Shown piece after piece: positions 38,841-51,800 of a stretch of DNA of 64,000 nucleotides. Source of the stretch: Gavia stellata (taxonomy: Eukaryota > Chordata > Aves > Gaviiformes > Gaviidae); contig NC_082595.1 of the NCBI RefSeq assembly GCF_030936135.1, positions 10,454,430-10,518,429 of the forward strand, written 5' to 3'. Position 1 is the stretch's first letter, and every line of letters starts with the position of its first letter. Under the pieces are notes generated by a model. The model did not search any database. It saw only the letters and a list, made by a program, of their open reading frames with translations, and had not been told where the DNA came from. Made by a program: the position numbers and the translations under genes.

Positions 38841-41800
38841 GTGACTAGGTACTACTATATGGAGTGAAGTAAAGAGAGAGACAGTCCTGTTTGTAATACT
38901 GGTAAGTCTACTGTAAAGTACTTGGAAATTCAATCCGTATTTAGGATCCTGTCTAGGAAAGTACCACTGAACTTGTGTGATACTCAGCAACTGAAAGCTA
39001 AGCAATTTCATTGATACATTTCTGGACTGAGGCCTCGAGTTTCTTCTAACGAGTATAATTGCAGCTCCTCTACTCTGACCTTTAGTTAGCTTAATGTAGG
39101 CATCCAAGCTTGAAAGTTGTACATTGTACAAAGGGAGTTCGAGTTTGGTTTTCTCTTACTACACCTACAAGTGGAATGCCAGTCTGCTGTGCTCAGAAAT
39201 TAAAATAAACACTGAGCAGAACAAGTAGAAGCACTGTTGGACACAAGGGTTCAGTATAACTTGGGCACCATAACTTCATTCTTATAATGCCATCTTGAAG
39301 ATTTTTTCTTAAGCAGAAATAAATCTAAATAAATCTATTTTTCAGCCTTTCCTCTTCAGGGGATGTAGGATTAATGTAGATGGAACTGAACAAATTTTAT
39401 AAGTTTTACAGTGCATGTCTTTGGAATTACCCTACAATGTATTTATTGCTTCATTCTAGCAGCCACCATGTTTTAAAACCTTTTTTTAGCTGCAGAAAAT
39501 CTGATTTGGAATATGAACTGACAAAAGTGGGAAGAGAGAGAATGTCTCTGTAAAATGTCTGTAATTACTTACCTTCAAATATGCAGGCACGTTTGAAGGT
39601 AGGTAAAGCATATAATGCAATATAAGATCTTAAAAGTGATTCTGTCCCCTCTTGATAGGCATGGAGCTTATCTCTTTTTGAGATCAAAGTTTACAATATT
39701 CAAGGGGAAAAATTAGGACTACTGATTCCCCTTAAATTTGTTTTTACAATTATTTGTATAAATTCTCTTCTCCTATGACCAATTTAAGCTGTTTGTTTCA
39801 TATGTAATTGTATCCAAGGGGAAGAGATGCAGTTGGGCTAAAGATACCTGTTTGTGTGTGTGCTTGAATATTCCATTATTAACTAGTGAGGTGATTTCCT
39901 AAATTCAGGGGGGTTTACTGATGCTTTTTATTTTATGTAATTTTATGTTAAATTATATTGTATTTTGAAAGACAGTCAAGCACATCAGCAATTCTGGAAA
40001 AAAAATCAAGCTCAGGCTTCTTGGATGTTTGAACAATTTGGACTAATGGGCAATACTAAGTAGTCTTGAGAGGGGGGAAGCACATATGCAGAAGAAAGAG
40101 CTGAGTTTGGGAACTAAAACAGAAAAACCACAGAGTGAGTAGGAAACATATCTTGGGTAAGAGTAAAGAAAAGCTGAGCAAGAGCTCTTGGGGCAGCATC
40201 CCGCTTTACCAGCTGGGGGCACTTTTAGCTGTCTCCTTTGATTCTTGAACAGCTGGAAAAGATCTGACCCTGTAAAAGGGCTTGTTAGTTTTATCTTGAA
40301 AGTATAGCTGGTAAATAAACTGGGGGGGGAGGGAGAAAAACAAACAAAGAGTAAAGTCACTTGTTTCTGCCTTCTGTCTGTGGGAGGTTTCTCCCCCTTC
40401 AGCTAGAGTGTAAGCACTCAAACAGCTTGAGTACCTGTGTTTGGCAAAGCCGAGAGGCTGAAACTGTGGTGAGGAGCACAGCCTGGAAACAGTGTCATAA
40501 GTCTCCTAAGAAGATCTGGCATTGATGATGAAAGTTTCTGTGCTCTCAGCAGCAGAGGTGGTACAGAAGAGTCCCACTCCTCCCCTGGCCTCTCTCTCCT
40601 GTCCCCCAGCTGTGGCAAAGGCAACCTCTCCAGCAACCTCCGCAGCTGTGCCGTAGCTGATGGGGAGGGAAGTCCAGTGAGCAATGTAGAAGTGAGTAAC
40701 AGGCGTGAGCTGATGGGGGAATGCCTCAAAATGATAAATTAATACTAGTTATTAAAACTAACAGTTAAAACTAATTATTATTTGTGAACTTGATAATTAT
40801 TAAACCAGTTACTATTTTAGAGTAAAATTCTATATCAGTATCTTCTAACTGGAAAGACCTCCAGAATCTTGAGTTTTGTCTAGGTGGTCAGGTAAAAATG
40901 TTGACAGCTGAATAGTTCAGCTGGTGCCGAAGTTAAATGTGCTTCAGCAGCAATTAATGATCAGATTCAGCATCCACTGAGGCTGTGGTTTCACAAATGC
41001 TTCTTTCTCACAGTATTGCCATCCGCTCACTGTTCATTCTTGCTTGCTTCCCACCTTCACCCTCGTATTCACTTGTGCCAGTGTAACAGTTTGTGTGACT
41101 GCATAGTAAATTAGATCAGGAAACGAATTCAATTTTTAAAAAAATCTTTTTTTGCAGGAGCAGAGGGGCATTATCTTCTCGGTACAGTTCAACGTGTGCT
41201 GTACCAGCAATTGTCCTGGTACAAATAAGGTTGTGGTGTATGGGGAATAAGGTAGAGGGAACAAGGTGTTAAAGCCAGCACTGTTGCTGAAAGAGATGTT
41301 TGTGAAAATACACCTTGTTTTGGTGCAGAGCAGCAGGAAAAAGGGTGTAACTAACTCTTCTGGGAATTGCTGGGTTATATGTGGTCATTTTGCTCAGAAC
41401 AGAGACCTAGCTCTGAGTGCCTGTGGACACCATTCAGATCCCTCTTCTCTGTAGCAGGCTGAACAGAAATCTCATTGCTTCTAAACTCTGGAAGAGTGTG
41501 CTGTGCTAGCCTAGAATGGATGTAAACTTATTCACTAATAGAAAGCAAAAAAAACCCCACAACCAACCTGAAATTTTCAGTAATTTTCATATTATCAGTA
41601 TGACATTGTTGTTCTTTGGTGCAGTCATCTCATTGTCCTTTTCTCCATTGTGCCCTGGGCACTGCTGCCACAGGAGGTGCTGCAAATGGCCTGTCTTGCT
41701 GCACAGATATATGTCCCTTCCAGGTATTCAACTCAAATCTGCCATTCCTTATGCTGTACATCAGCCCTCTCCTTTCCTGTGTATCTCATGACTTCCCCTG

Positions 41801-41904
41801 AAGTGTAGTTCCCTCAGGTACAGATGTTCCTTGCCTTCCATTTTCCAGGTGTAATAATATAGTAAGATATTGCTCTTTATCCGGTGCTTTCTACTTACAG
41901 TTCT
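38841..41904. other. Unannotated intergenic sequence
   Basis: It contains the inverted repeat at 39565 and a GC-richer part at 40380-40735. The latter holds a minus-strand frame of 103 codons rich in leucine, serine and proline, without a known domain. A G-run lies near 40322. No gene or transposon recognised. Confidence 0.55.
39565..39606. repeat. Inverted repeat, 15-bp arms, 12-base loop
   Basis: The left arm 39565-39579 (ttacttaccttcaaa) and right arm 39592-39606 (tttgaaggtaggtaa) pair along all 15 positions with one G-T wobble. The stem is too short for a typical pre-miRNA. It could be the relic of a small palindromic transposon or a chance foldback. Confidence 0.8.
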
Positions 41905-42065
41905 CACAGCTAAGTAAGCACCTTCTCATTTCTTACACAGAAAAATAGACATAGGTGATTGTAGCAGCCTGACCAAGATCACAGCCTGGTCTCTGTCAGA
42001 GCATGGAATAGTTAAATAGCTCTCCTCAATTCAGGTCACTGCCCAAGTCATCTGCATCTTAACAC
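41905..42065 (-). mobile_element. Probable MIR (CORE-SINE) remnant, antisense
   Basis: The plus strand resembles the antisense MIR consensus: ccttctcatttcttacacag, a degraded purine-rich part, then gaccaagatcacagcctggt and a later tcaggtcactgcccaagtca. The resemblance is weaker than at 24241 and the edges are approximate. It could be a chance match to a low-information stretch. Confidence 0.5.
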
Positions 42066-44100
42066 GGGGCCATTCCTTCTGCCAACTTGATTTGCTTATT
42101 TTCATAGTTGCATGTTACGTTTCTGTGGTACGTATTTTTCACTAATATGGGCTGACTGGGTCATTAAATAATGTTAATGAGAAACAACCAAATTCTGTTG
42201 TATGTCTGCACGCATGTCTCATTGCATACCTGAGACCACGCTCACCTGTATCACTTCTCTTATTCTAGTCCTAAGTTCCTCCAGTGCTGTTATTGCCAAA
42301 GTACACAGTGCTGTCGTGCAATGTAGATAGATACCTGCTAAACCCCTTTGATATTGTGAAGCTCACTTCAGCTGGGCCCTAAGGAGAGAGGCTCATCTCA
42401 AGAGTCAGAAGTCAAGAGGAGCCTGTACATTGAAGTCCGTGACTTGATTCAGAAACCTAAATGGGATCAGAGTTGTGTCGTATGACACAATGAGAAGGTA
42501 ATGATGTTAAAAGAATAAGAAACAATAATTATTATGCCCTGACATTTTCTTTATTAATTTTATTATTGATTTTATTGTAAAAACTCATTGATCCCTTCAG
42601 TTCTGTGCGTAGTCTGTTAGCAGGTCAACTGCCTGAAGCCTTTCTCCAGTTTTTACTCAGTTCTCAGTTGGGCGACTTTCCCATCAAAGTTGATGCCATT
42701 TTGCCTGAATAAGAGGGCCAATAAAACAAGGGAGAGCATTTTAGGATTTGGGACACGTAGTGGCGTTAAGAGCCTGTAAGGCTTCTCTTTAACCCCTAGC
42801 CCAACAGAGAAGCAAAGACACCCTGTCAACTCTGCCTGGCGCTCGCAAGTGTGCTCACACCCAAGTTATCATTGCTGTGGCTGTACGTTGGTGCTTCTAG
42901 CTATGTCCCAGTATATCAGTAATGTGCCATTTTTTTTCCCCCTCACTTTACTGCACAGAGTCCTCTATCTTCAGGTTGTCAGATTTCTAAACAGGGTTGA
43001 ATCCATGGGTTTTCTCTGCCAAATGCAGTATGTCCAGGAGGTTACATTATACTGTCCTCTAGTGGTAAAATACTCTGCTTGCAGTCTTACCTCAAAAGCA
43101 TGGTGCTTTCAGGCACTTTCTTCTGTATGTTATTCACACATTAATACTGCTCTTGAAGAACCATCTTGCTTTGAAAAGGTTGCCTAATAATAACAAAAAA
43201 CATTTAGGAAGAAGTTCTTAACAGAGGAACGTTGTAACAAAATTGATGTGAACTGTGATAGTGATGCTTTGCTAACGTAATTCAGTTTCAGGTTTTAAGT
43301 TTTGGCGGGCTGCCTCAGCCATTCTTTGGTGTTGTTCCTTGAGCTTACAAGTGGAAGAATATTTGTTGGAGAAGTATGAAAGATCAAGTCAAGGGATTTG
43401 AGTTATTGCTCTGTAAAGTGCACTGTAAAGTGTTGGCAAAACTTTGGATATAGTTTTTCCCTACCATTTTCTGTATGGAGAGTGGATTGACAATAATAGT
43501 TACTTCATCACAGTATTTGAGGGCTGTTGATGGAAACAAGGTCCTCATTGCAAGGACTATGTGGTATAAAAAACAGTAATACATTGCCTGTTAAAATATG
43601 ACCAAACTCTTCGAGAGAATCCTGTCTCAGGATTGGTATTTTTTATATGTTTGCATAAAATCAGGGTGAGCTCTTGCCATATGTAGATCACCATTTTTAA
43701 GTTCTTTGTTTTCCAGTGATTTCTTACCTTGTATCACAGACTCCGAAGCAAGATGGAGGCTAAGGAAAGAAACCCAACAGATTTCAAATGTTTATTTTCT
43801 GTTCTTTACTTTTCATATAGGTATATTAGAATATGTTTTGTTAATATATTTAGACCTAAATCATTAAATCATTGATTAATTAGTGTTAATCAGTTGTTGA
43901 TTTAACCTTTAAATTTAAAAAAAAAATTAATTCTTTTGAGATAACTAGAAAGTAATAATTTCAAGTTACTGTCTGGTATCCATGTAACTAATGATATACA
44001 GGTGAAAATTCCACCAATTTACCCTATTGATAATTAATAACTCTTCTAATACAAGAAAATTCACATGTGTTTTTCAGCACTCTTCCACAGGAATAAATAT

Positions 44101-44119
44101 AGAAAGAAAGAAAGAAAGA
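44101..44119. repeat. (GAAA)n microsatellite, short
   Basis: A run of agaaagaaagaaagaaaga, about 4.75 repeats of a tetranucleotide. It is likely to vary between individuals. Confidence 0.9.
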
Positions 44120-45189
44120 TGTTCATAAGAAACCAAGCATCACCTCCAGCCAGTGTCACTTTTTTCCCCCCAACGGAGCAATAATCTGAGGGACTTCAGA
44201 TCTCCAGGCTACAGCAATTAGGTAAGATTTAATGATTTTCATGAGTCCAGACTGATGAAAAGGTGTCATTGTACAAAAGAAAAATCAGCATTCAAGCTGC
44301 TGTTAACTCTTGGAAAAGTTTTCATCTATATACGTTCCAGAAGGAGCTGCTGCTGACTAGTAATTATGGCTCAGAGCAGTCCAGTTTTGTTTGTTTAACC
44401 ATGAACACTAATTATCCTGTGGCCATGGGGAGAGATCGCTAGGAATTCAGTTGCCGTTTGCCCATCACTTAACACTGACCTAAAATCTACCTGTAGACAA
44501 AGCTGCCTCATGGAAGACATATCCTGAGTGTCTTGCTGAACGGCATGACCTTGACGTGAAGCGCTAGTGCCGACGTTGGAATATGGAATGACTTTGTGTT
44601 TCATTACCAAATTGTTACCTAACAAGACCCAAATCATTGCTACAGTGTTATTCTGACATATAATAGACTGCATCTTAAAACGTGTGCTAGATTTGTTGTC
44701 TCCTAATGCCTGTATGGATGATGTAGCTTTCTTTTGTGAATGGGCAAAAAGCCTGGGATTTGCCTTTAAACACTTTGAAGCTGAAGTGGTTTTGTCTCTC
44801 TGCTTTCTGAGGCCACTGTTCAGGACTCAGCAGATGGACAAATCCTCACCTTAGGTCATTTGAGTGAGGCAACTAGACAGTTAATTTAACACTGATCAAA
44901 GCTAATTTGAGGGGTGGCAGATGCTAGATGCGCTGGAGCTCAATGTGTTACAAAGTATTGCTATAAAGGCATCAGTGAAGGATTTGCTGTGGAGGAAATA
45001 GGAGTAATGTAAGTTCTGTGATGTGTCAGATAGACCACATTCTTCTGTGCCTGTGCCCTGTACTAAATTGCTGTTTGCTTGGGTGGCTTGCTTTGTATGT
45101 AATAGCTTTGACATACGCATTTTTAAGACACTGAAGTGTTGCTTGACTTTAATGCATGTATAGTTCACCACCTGTGTGGTCCACCACCA

Positions 45190-45500
45190 CACGAGGCCCT
45201 GGAGTTAGCTAACAACACTAGTTCAACTCAACATCCCTCCCCAGACTGGTCGAGGAGTGAGGCTTGCTGACAACTGGCTTGCTACTGCTAACGAGGCTTG
45301 AGATGAAGCGGTCCATCGCAGATCAGTGCCATGGACCTCCACCTGCATAAATGAATTGTGGATAATGTTCACCAACAGCTGTTGTTGTTGTCTGATCACT
45401 TACAAACACAGGACACGATACTGAAACCAAATAGCCCTCACGTGTGTACGTGAATAGCAGGGAGAATATGAGCTCCTCCGTTAGGTATTCTCAGTTGCCT
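45190..45500. other. Local CpG-enriched patch
   Basis: About ten CpGs in 310 bases, a few-fold above the surrounding sequence, with a tcacgtgtgtacgtga motif near 45439. No repeat or exon is recognised. It may be a regulatory element or a decayed younger insertion. Confidence 0.3.
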
Positions 45501-46146
45501 GGGGGAGCGGGTTTTGCTGATTGGGGTGTGCCACATGGGTACCAAGATAGATCCCTAAGGTTAGACAGCATCAACAACTCTGTCTTATAGCAAGTCCAAG
45601 ATACATCCTCTTTTAAAAAAGATTTCAAACTGAAAAATAGGTCTACCACACATCTAATAATTCTCCAGATATCATCTACTCTGCCGTGCTTACATACCTC
45701 CTTTTAAAAACACAGGAAGAGCAGTGTTTTGATAAAATATTTAAAGAATTAGATCCTTGTCCAAAGGTTATTGGTAAAGAGGCTGCACTTGATTTTCAGA
45801 ACCTGAGATTCTGATTTCAGCTTTCAATTTCTATTGATACAGCTCTGTTGCTTCAATGAAGCCTGTCTGGCTTTCTAATGACATCAAATATGGTCTGAAA
45901 TCATAAGGGAAAATGACTTGCTCTCATTTTTCAGTCACAGTAGGATATATCCAGAAGTCTATGAATATATTGATTTACAGCCTCTCTGACAGTAGATTCT
46001 AATGATGTTAGCAATGGACATCAACCCCCATGGACATTTGGTAGTCAAGAAATGTTTTATTTAATTCAAGCACAGGGATTAATGTTTATGTAAAAGCTAC
46101 ACCAAGCAATCCTTACTAAGCAGCAGTAAGAAGTGCCTTGTGGACA

Positions 46147-46193
46147 TTTCTTTCTTTACTTTCTTTTTTTTTTTTCTTTTTTGTTTTTTGTTT
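46147..46193. repeat. Polypyrimidine / T-rich low-complexity tract
   Basis: About 47 bases made almost entirely of T with a few C and G, ending in TTTGTTTGG-like sequence. Simple low-complexity DNA; assembly and length may be unreliable here. Confidence 0.85.
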
Positions 46194-48843
46194 GGGGCAA
46201 GTGTTTTTGTAGCAGCACAGTTAAAAAACCTTTGCAAGTAAGTGCACAGGAGACTAAAATATTTTAGCAGAGGCACAGTACAAGACTTGAGCCTTCTTCT
46301 GGGTTGTTTTTTTTTTAATATAAGTAATAATTCTATTGCAGCTTGATATGTTGTTTGGCTTGTGTGATGGATTTTCCATACATATATGAGGTAAGAAGGG
46401 AGCCAAATTTCTTCTCATACTGGGTATGTCAGTTTTCTCATAAGTAGCATATCCTGCTAATTTTGGGTCATCACATCATATTATCTGTTTTTACCCCACT
46501 GGCTGCATACAGTTTTCTCTTTAGAAGCTGGGAAATTTGCTCATAGCCCTTAACTGTATCCCTAGCACCTCATCCTATGTTGTTGTAATTGAAGTCAGCA
46601 ATTACCTGCCTTCAGTTCTTCACTTAAATATAGAAGAATTAACCTATTCCTTACTCTTTTACCAGAACTTTTCTTACAGGTCTTTCAAGTTTGTAAGGGT
46701 CAAGCCCTTTAAATAATTAATTGTTTAACATGTAGCAATGAGAAAGTTGACTTTTGCAAATAAATTACTTCTAAATTAATATTACTAATACTTTGTCAAA
46801 AAGTTTACCCCTACGATTCCCTTCTATTTATTCATCCTGCCTTCAGATTTTTGAGTTTCTAAGCCCTTTTGTGCTGATTTATGTTTCCAAGTAAGCTGTA
46901 TTTTTATATACAAGAAATAGTTTAGATGTGACAGTAAAGATACGGATTTTTTTAATAAGAAATACTGTAGATACTACTAATTTATATTAGTAAATTTAAT
47001 AATCTTTTTCTCCCTGCTCTTACATGAAGATCAGACCACTTAATACCAGGATTTACCACTGATTCTCTGGAATTTTATATCAATAATGACTGGGAAGTCT
47101 GTTTACTATGCAGATAAAAATAAGTAGTACAAATAGAGTTAATGCTTGAGAAAATATTTGAATAGAAGATAGTAGATGTGAAAAGTACATGTCTGAATAG
47201 CAAAACAATTAGAATGAGATTCCAGGTTGACACAAACCATTATAGCTCCATGGAAGTTAGTAGACCTATATCGATTCACATGAGTTGAGAATCAAAATAA
47301 TGAAGTTAAGCTTAAGAGAAAAAGGGAGAACTACGGATGGGACTTGGAGTACACAGTGAGGAAGTCTCTAGGTTGCAGGAAAAATACACAGCAGAGATGA
47401 CAGTAGTGCTTCAGCCACTGGAATATCTTTTTCTCTGGCTCTGTATGTCTAGTAGTTGGGACATAAATGGTTTCTTACACACGCAAGAACATGGAATAGG
47501 TAAGAACGTCGCTGAGTTTGTCTCTAGTCAGGTTGAAAAGTACTCTTAAATGGTCCAGCCGCTGGATGTCTCTCTTGTTCTGCTTACACGAATGAGGACT
47601 GGCCTTTCAGAGTGAAAAACCTGCGTCTTGGAAAGATAAATGGGTCAGTATGGAAAGCCAGCTGTCCAGTGCTGCCCAGCTGACTGAAATGATATGACAG
47701 CAGTCACCACCGTATACTGGAAATGCACCAGGTACACTTTCTTTATTCCTGCCAGGGGTTTCTGGCTCAGGTCAGTTGAAGTTAGTAGTAACTTTAGCTA
47801 GACAAGAGCCAGATTTCCTGTTTCTGGAAAAGCCAGCACCTTCTATTTATTTCTCTATTCTGAAACTGAATTAAGAGAGAGACATTTAGGTCTTCCCATT
47901 AAATCCCATTCTGGAAAAATAAACATTAGGAGAGACTTTTGGTTACCTGTGTGAGTTGAGGGTACAGGACCAGGTCTTTGTTTTGCTCAGCTTCATTGCT
48001 TAAGCAATGGAAGTCTTTCTGCATGCGCGTTATTGGCTCTTGTTTGATGTGTCAAAAATAAACGAATGCAGGAAAATGCTTAAGAAATCCTTTTGAGGTT
48101 AAGAACTTCAAGGTCTCTGACTTGTGTAGAATCAAAGAGTTTCATACTGCTTCGTAGCACATAGCTTTCAGTGATCTGAAATATAGGGAAGAACAGAGTG
48201 AAGCCTCAGGCAGTGATTTCAGAAGGACCTAAGAAGGTGAGTGCTGAGAATTTTGGGTTTCGGTGATGTACAGGAATTTGGAGTTAAGGAGGAATGTTAA
48301 TAGAGATCTCTAAGTTTCAAGGTAATGTGATGACTAGATAATTTTTTCCATTCTTCAATTCTCCACACTGTTTTCAGAAAGAGTTTCATCTGTATATTGT
48401 GAGATAGTATGTTTCCTTACAATAATACTATTTGTTTAATTCTTTAAGTTAAAACCATCTTAGATTACCAATTCTGAATGCTAAAACTCTGATATCTTTC
48501 AGAATTTTGCTGGATTTTTTTTCTGTATCAGTATACATGAAAGAAGTTACGTAACTTTTTACTTTAATTGTTGGCCAGTATTAGAGCTCCTGTAGTTTAT
48601 TTCTGTCAAAAATGTTGATATGAAGTGATATATCTTTGTGTACGTTCTTTGTAATCAAAGTGGGATTAAACTGAGGTCCTGTTTCCCTAAACGTAGCAGG
48701 AAAAAGACCATCAGAAACAGCTCCTTTGGCAGTAATCCAAGCCTCTCTTTTCAATCAGTGCTGCACTTGGAAAACTCTCGCTTCCTCTTTTTTTCTCTTT
48801 GTGGGAATTCAGGATCATTCTACAACGTGTTTCACTGTTTTTT

Positions 48844-48853
48844 GGGGGGGGGG
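48844..48853. repeat. Homopolymer run of 10 G
   Basis: Ten consecutive G residues following a T-run, unusual in this AT-rich window. The length is prone to sequencing error. Confidence 0.9.
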
Positions 48854-51800
48854 TGGCCTGCACACGTAACATTTCTGACTGGGTCACTTACACCATTTTG
48901 CTAAAATTATATACACACCTTTGTGTTCGCATCCATGTGGCTCAATTTTTTTTTTATTTGCCTGTCTTGTGGCTGGTGCTTGGGGGCTGATACCTATTTG
49001 TCTGCATCTTCTGTTTGCCCACAGTTATATTTCAAAACCATTTTCTTCTCTAGGAGGACAAACTGGTTTCATTCCACTCTGTTTCCTGTCAGTTTTCTCT
49101 GTAGCCGTTAAGGAAGACAGGCAGGCAAAGTGAGCCTCACACTTCTTTGTAAAAAGTGGGTTCATGAACCAATCTGTTACCGTGTTTTGAAATGTGCTGT
49201 TATCAGTTCTTTTGAGCTTCACTTCTTTTTAAAGGACCTAAATGGCATTTGGTCGTCCAAGAAGTTTTGCTCTCTCTTATCTCGGACAATGAAATTTTAA
49301 GAATATCAGAAGTGTTGTTTAACAGTCTAAACTAAGCCTTAAACAGGGGATGTGCCTATTGCCATGTTCTTAAATCTAGGGCAGACAAACCTGCATTTCG
49401 CTGTACTGAATATTTTAAGGCCTTTACTCCTTCTGGATTTTAGCTTTTCCAGGTTAGGATTGGGAAAGATCTTTGCCTAATCCTGATTATGTATAAAAAC
49501 AATAATCAGAAGTCGTTCTTTAGTGCAAAAGCCAGATTGTATGGTTGTTATCTCAGACTGGCAGTGAAACCCCTGGAGAGTTATTTAATTTTGTAAATTA
49601 GCATGCAATTAGAAAAGAAGTTTTGCTTTGAGTTTTTTGGGGGTGTTTGGGGATTTTTTTTCCCCAGCAAAATCAAGAATAAGCATCATCATAATGTATG
49701 GTTTCTTTCTATAGCTTTCAGCTAGATTTAGCGATTGCTTCAGAGTTCATCATTAATTATCCTATACTGTATCTTGCAACAATATTTGTCCTAGGGTTGT
49801 CAGAACTCCCTGTAGTGTGGATCTGTTAAAACTCTGCAGAAGGAGACATGAAGGGAAAGGGATAATACTGTACACAGATGAGTGCAGTACAGAGCTCTGA
49901 AGTTCCAGTGTATTTTTAGTCAAAAGCAAATGTCTGTCTAATTCAACAATTATGGAAGAAAAGTGGATCTGTAATTATGTTCATAATTAGAGAGGTCCTT
50001 TTTTGGTGCTTAATCTAAATAATGTCAAATATGTAGGTTTCTGAGCACCACAGAAAACATCAAAGCTGATAATGTAGGAGGTTATTGTGGTCCAGGGAAA
50101 GGAGGGGGGACAGGACTCTAAAATAGTGAAAATCAGCATAGCTCAGTTGGAGCTCTTTATTTCTGTTGATGTACACTAGTTGAAAATTGGTTTATGACTT
50201 CAAGTTGCATAGAAACAAAGCAAACCAAAGAAACTCTTATGAAAGCATCCATCTAGGAAAACATTGGGGGAAGAAAAATACAGTGAAAACAGAACTCTCT
50301 CTAAATTAAATTTACTATTAAATTTAATAAAGTTCCCTATTGGGGAGTTCCTGGAAAATATGGACTGAAATGTGAAGCAAACTTTGATTGCTCTTTTAGC
50401 TGCCTTGACGGTATATTTACAAGAACAAAGTTTCTTTTTTTTTCCCCGTTACTTCTAAAGAAGCTTTCTAGAGAAAAATACCCATGCTTTATAACCGTCT
50501 TAAGAAGCATTTGCTATGGTTGTTTCCAAAGGATCAGCTTAATAGTTTCATAAATATCAAAGTTAATAGGCTCCTAAAAACAAGGAAAATTGCCTGTAGG
50601 TGATTTCTGCTTATACACAAATAGCTACGCTCTGAACTGAAACTTTCTCTAAATTTTCTCTCTAGGCCTGTTACCTATTACTGCGTACTTTGCTGTCCTG
50701 TTCCTACTTCCTTTAGCTGTTTTGAATCAACAGTGGGTAGAGCAATACTTAAATGAAATGTACTTGAGGGTAAAACATGATCTAACAAATTACAGAAAAT
50801 AAACAATATTAAGCGTAGCTTGTGACTGTAAGGAGAGCAGAAACAGTTTAATGAGGACACACTTTTTTTAAAAAAAGCAACAGCTATGCCACATCATCAT
50901 AAAGCCATACTTATGGCTGGTTGAAGAAAAGATAAAATCTTTCAAAAAGTGGCTTCCAGAAGGGAGTCTGAGAAAAATTATTTTTTTTCTTGTATTGAGT
51001 TGCTATTTGGTATGCCATAGGAGCTGCTTCTCCTTTATTTTTGCTGCCTTTTTAAACTTGATTTTAATTTTAATGTGTTAAGGCACCTAGCAGTCTTGAT
51101 ATGCAGTTTTTACTAAAGATATAAAATCCTTATTTTCTGCGTGAACTTGGTAATGTGTATAAGCCTCGTAACGGTCGTACTTAGAGAAAACAAGAGCTCT
51201 TTCCTCCCCTTGGAGGTGCAGGAAAACCCAGCTGCTGGCAAATTAACTTCACTGTGCTTTACTCTTCTTCCATTTAATATTTGTGTTATACTAGGGGGGC
51301 TTATCATTATTAGTCAGCTCACAGAATCATGCTTATGAAAGGACATGCAAAGTATGAAACGAGATGCTGGAAAACTGGGTCTTCCTGTTAGGATTTCATC
51401 ACAGGCTTTGAGTCCTGGTGGGCTTTCCGCTGCTAGAGCCTTAAACCAGTCGAAATACAGTGGAGTTGATTTTACAGAAGGCAGCAGGAGACTGAACAAG
51501 ACCTGAGCAGTGCTGGTTCACGGGATGGGAACAGGCTGGTGAAAGCTGCTGGTACTCTCCCCATCACGACTGAGCTGGTTCCACCCAGGAAGTGCAGGTG
51601 AACTGTGATTTAGTTCGGGATATCTGCATCCCCATTTGGGGTGCCCATTAGATAGAAACTAAGAGGCCCTTGCCCTACTCTTCTTTACTGTTCCTGGTTT
51701 TGGTAATTTCATTTTTTGTGTAGACAGCTGTTCATCATGTTAGATGTTTGTATTTCACATTCCTCAAGTCTCCTAAATTCTTTGCCAGTGGGGAAGAAAC

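Noticed and set aside
30717..39130. Identical 16-mer agttgtacattgtaca at 30717 and 39115
   Set aside because: One such match is expected by chance in a window this size, and the word is itself partly palindromic.
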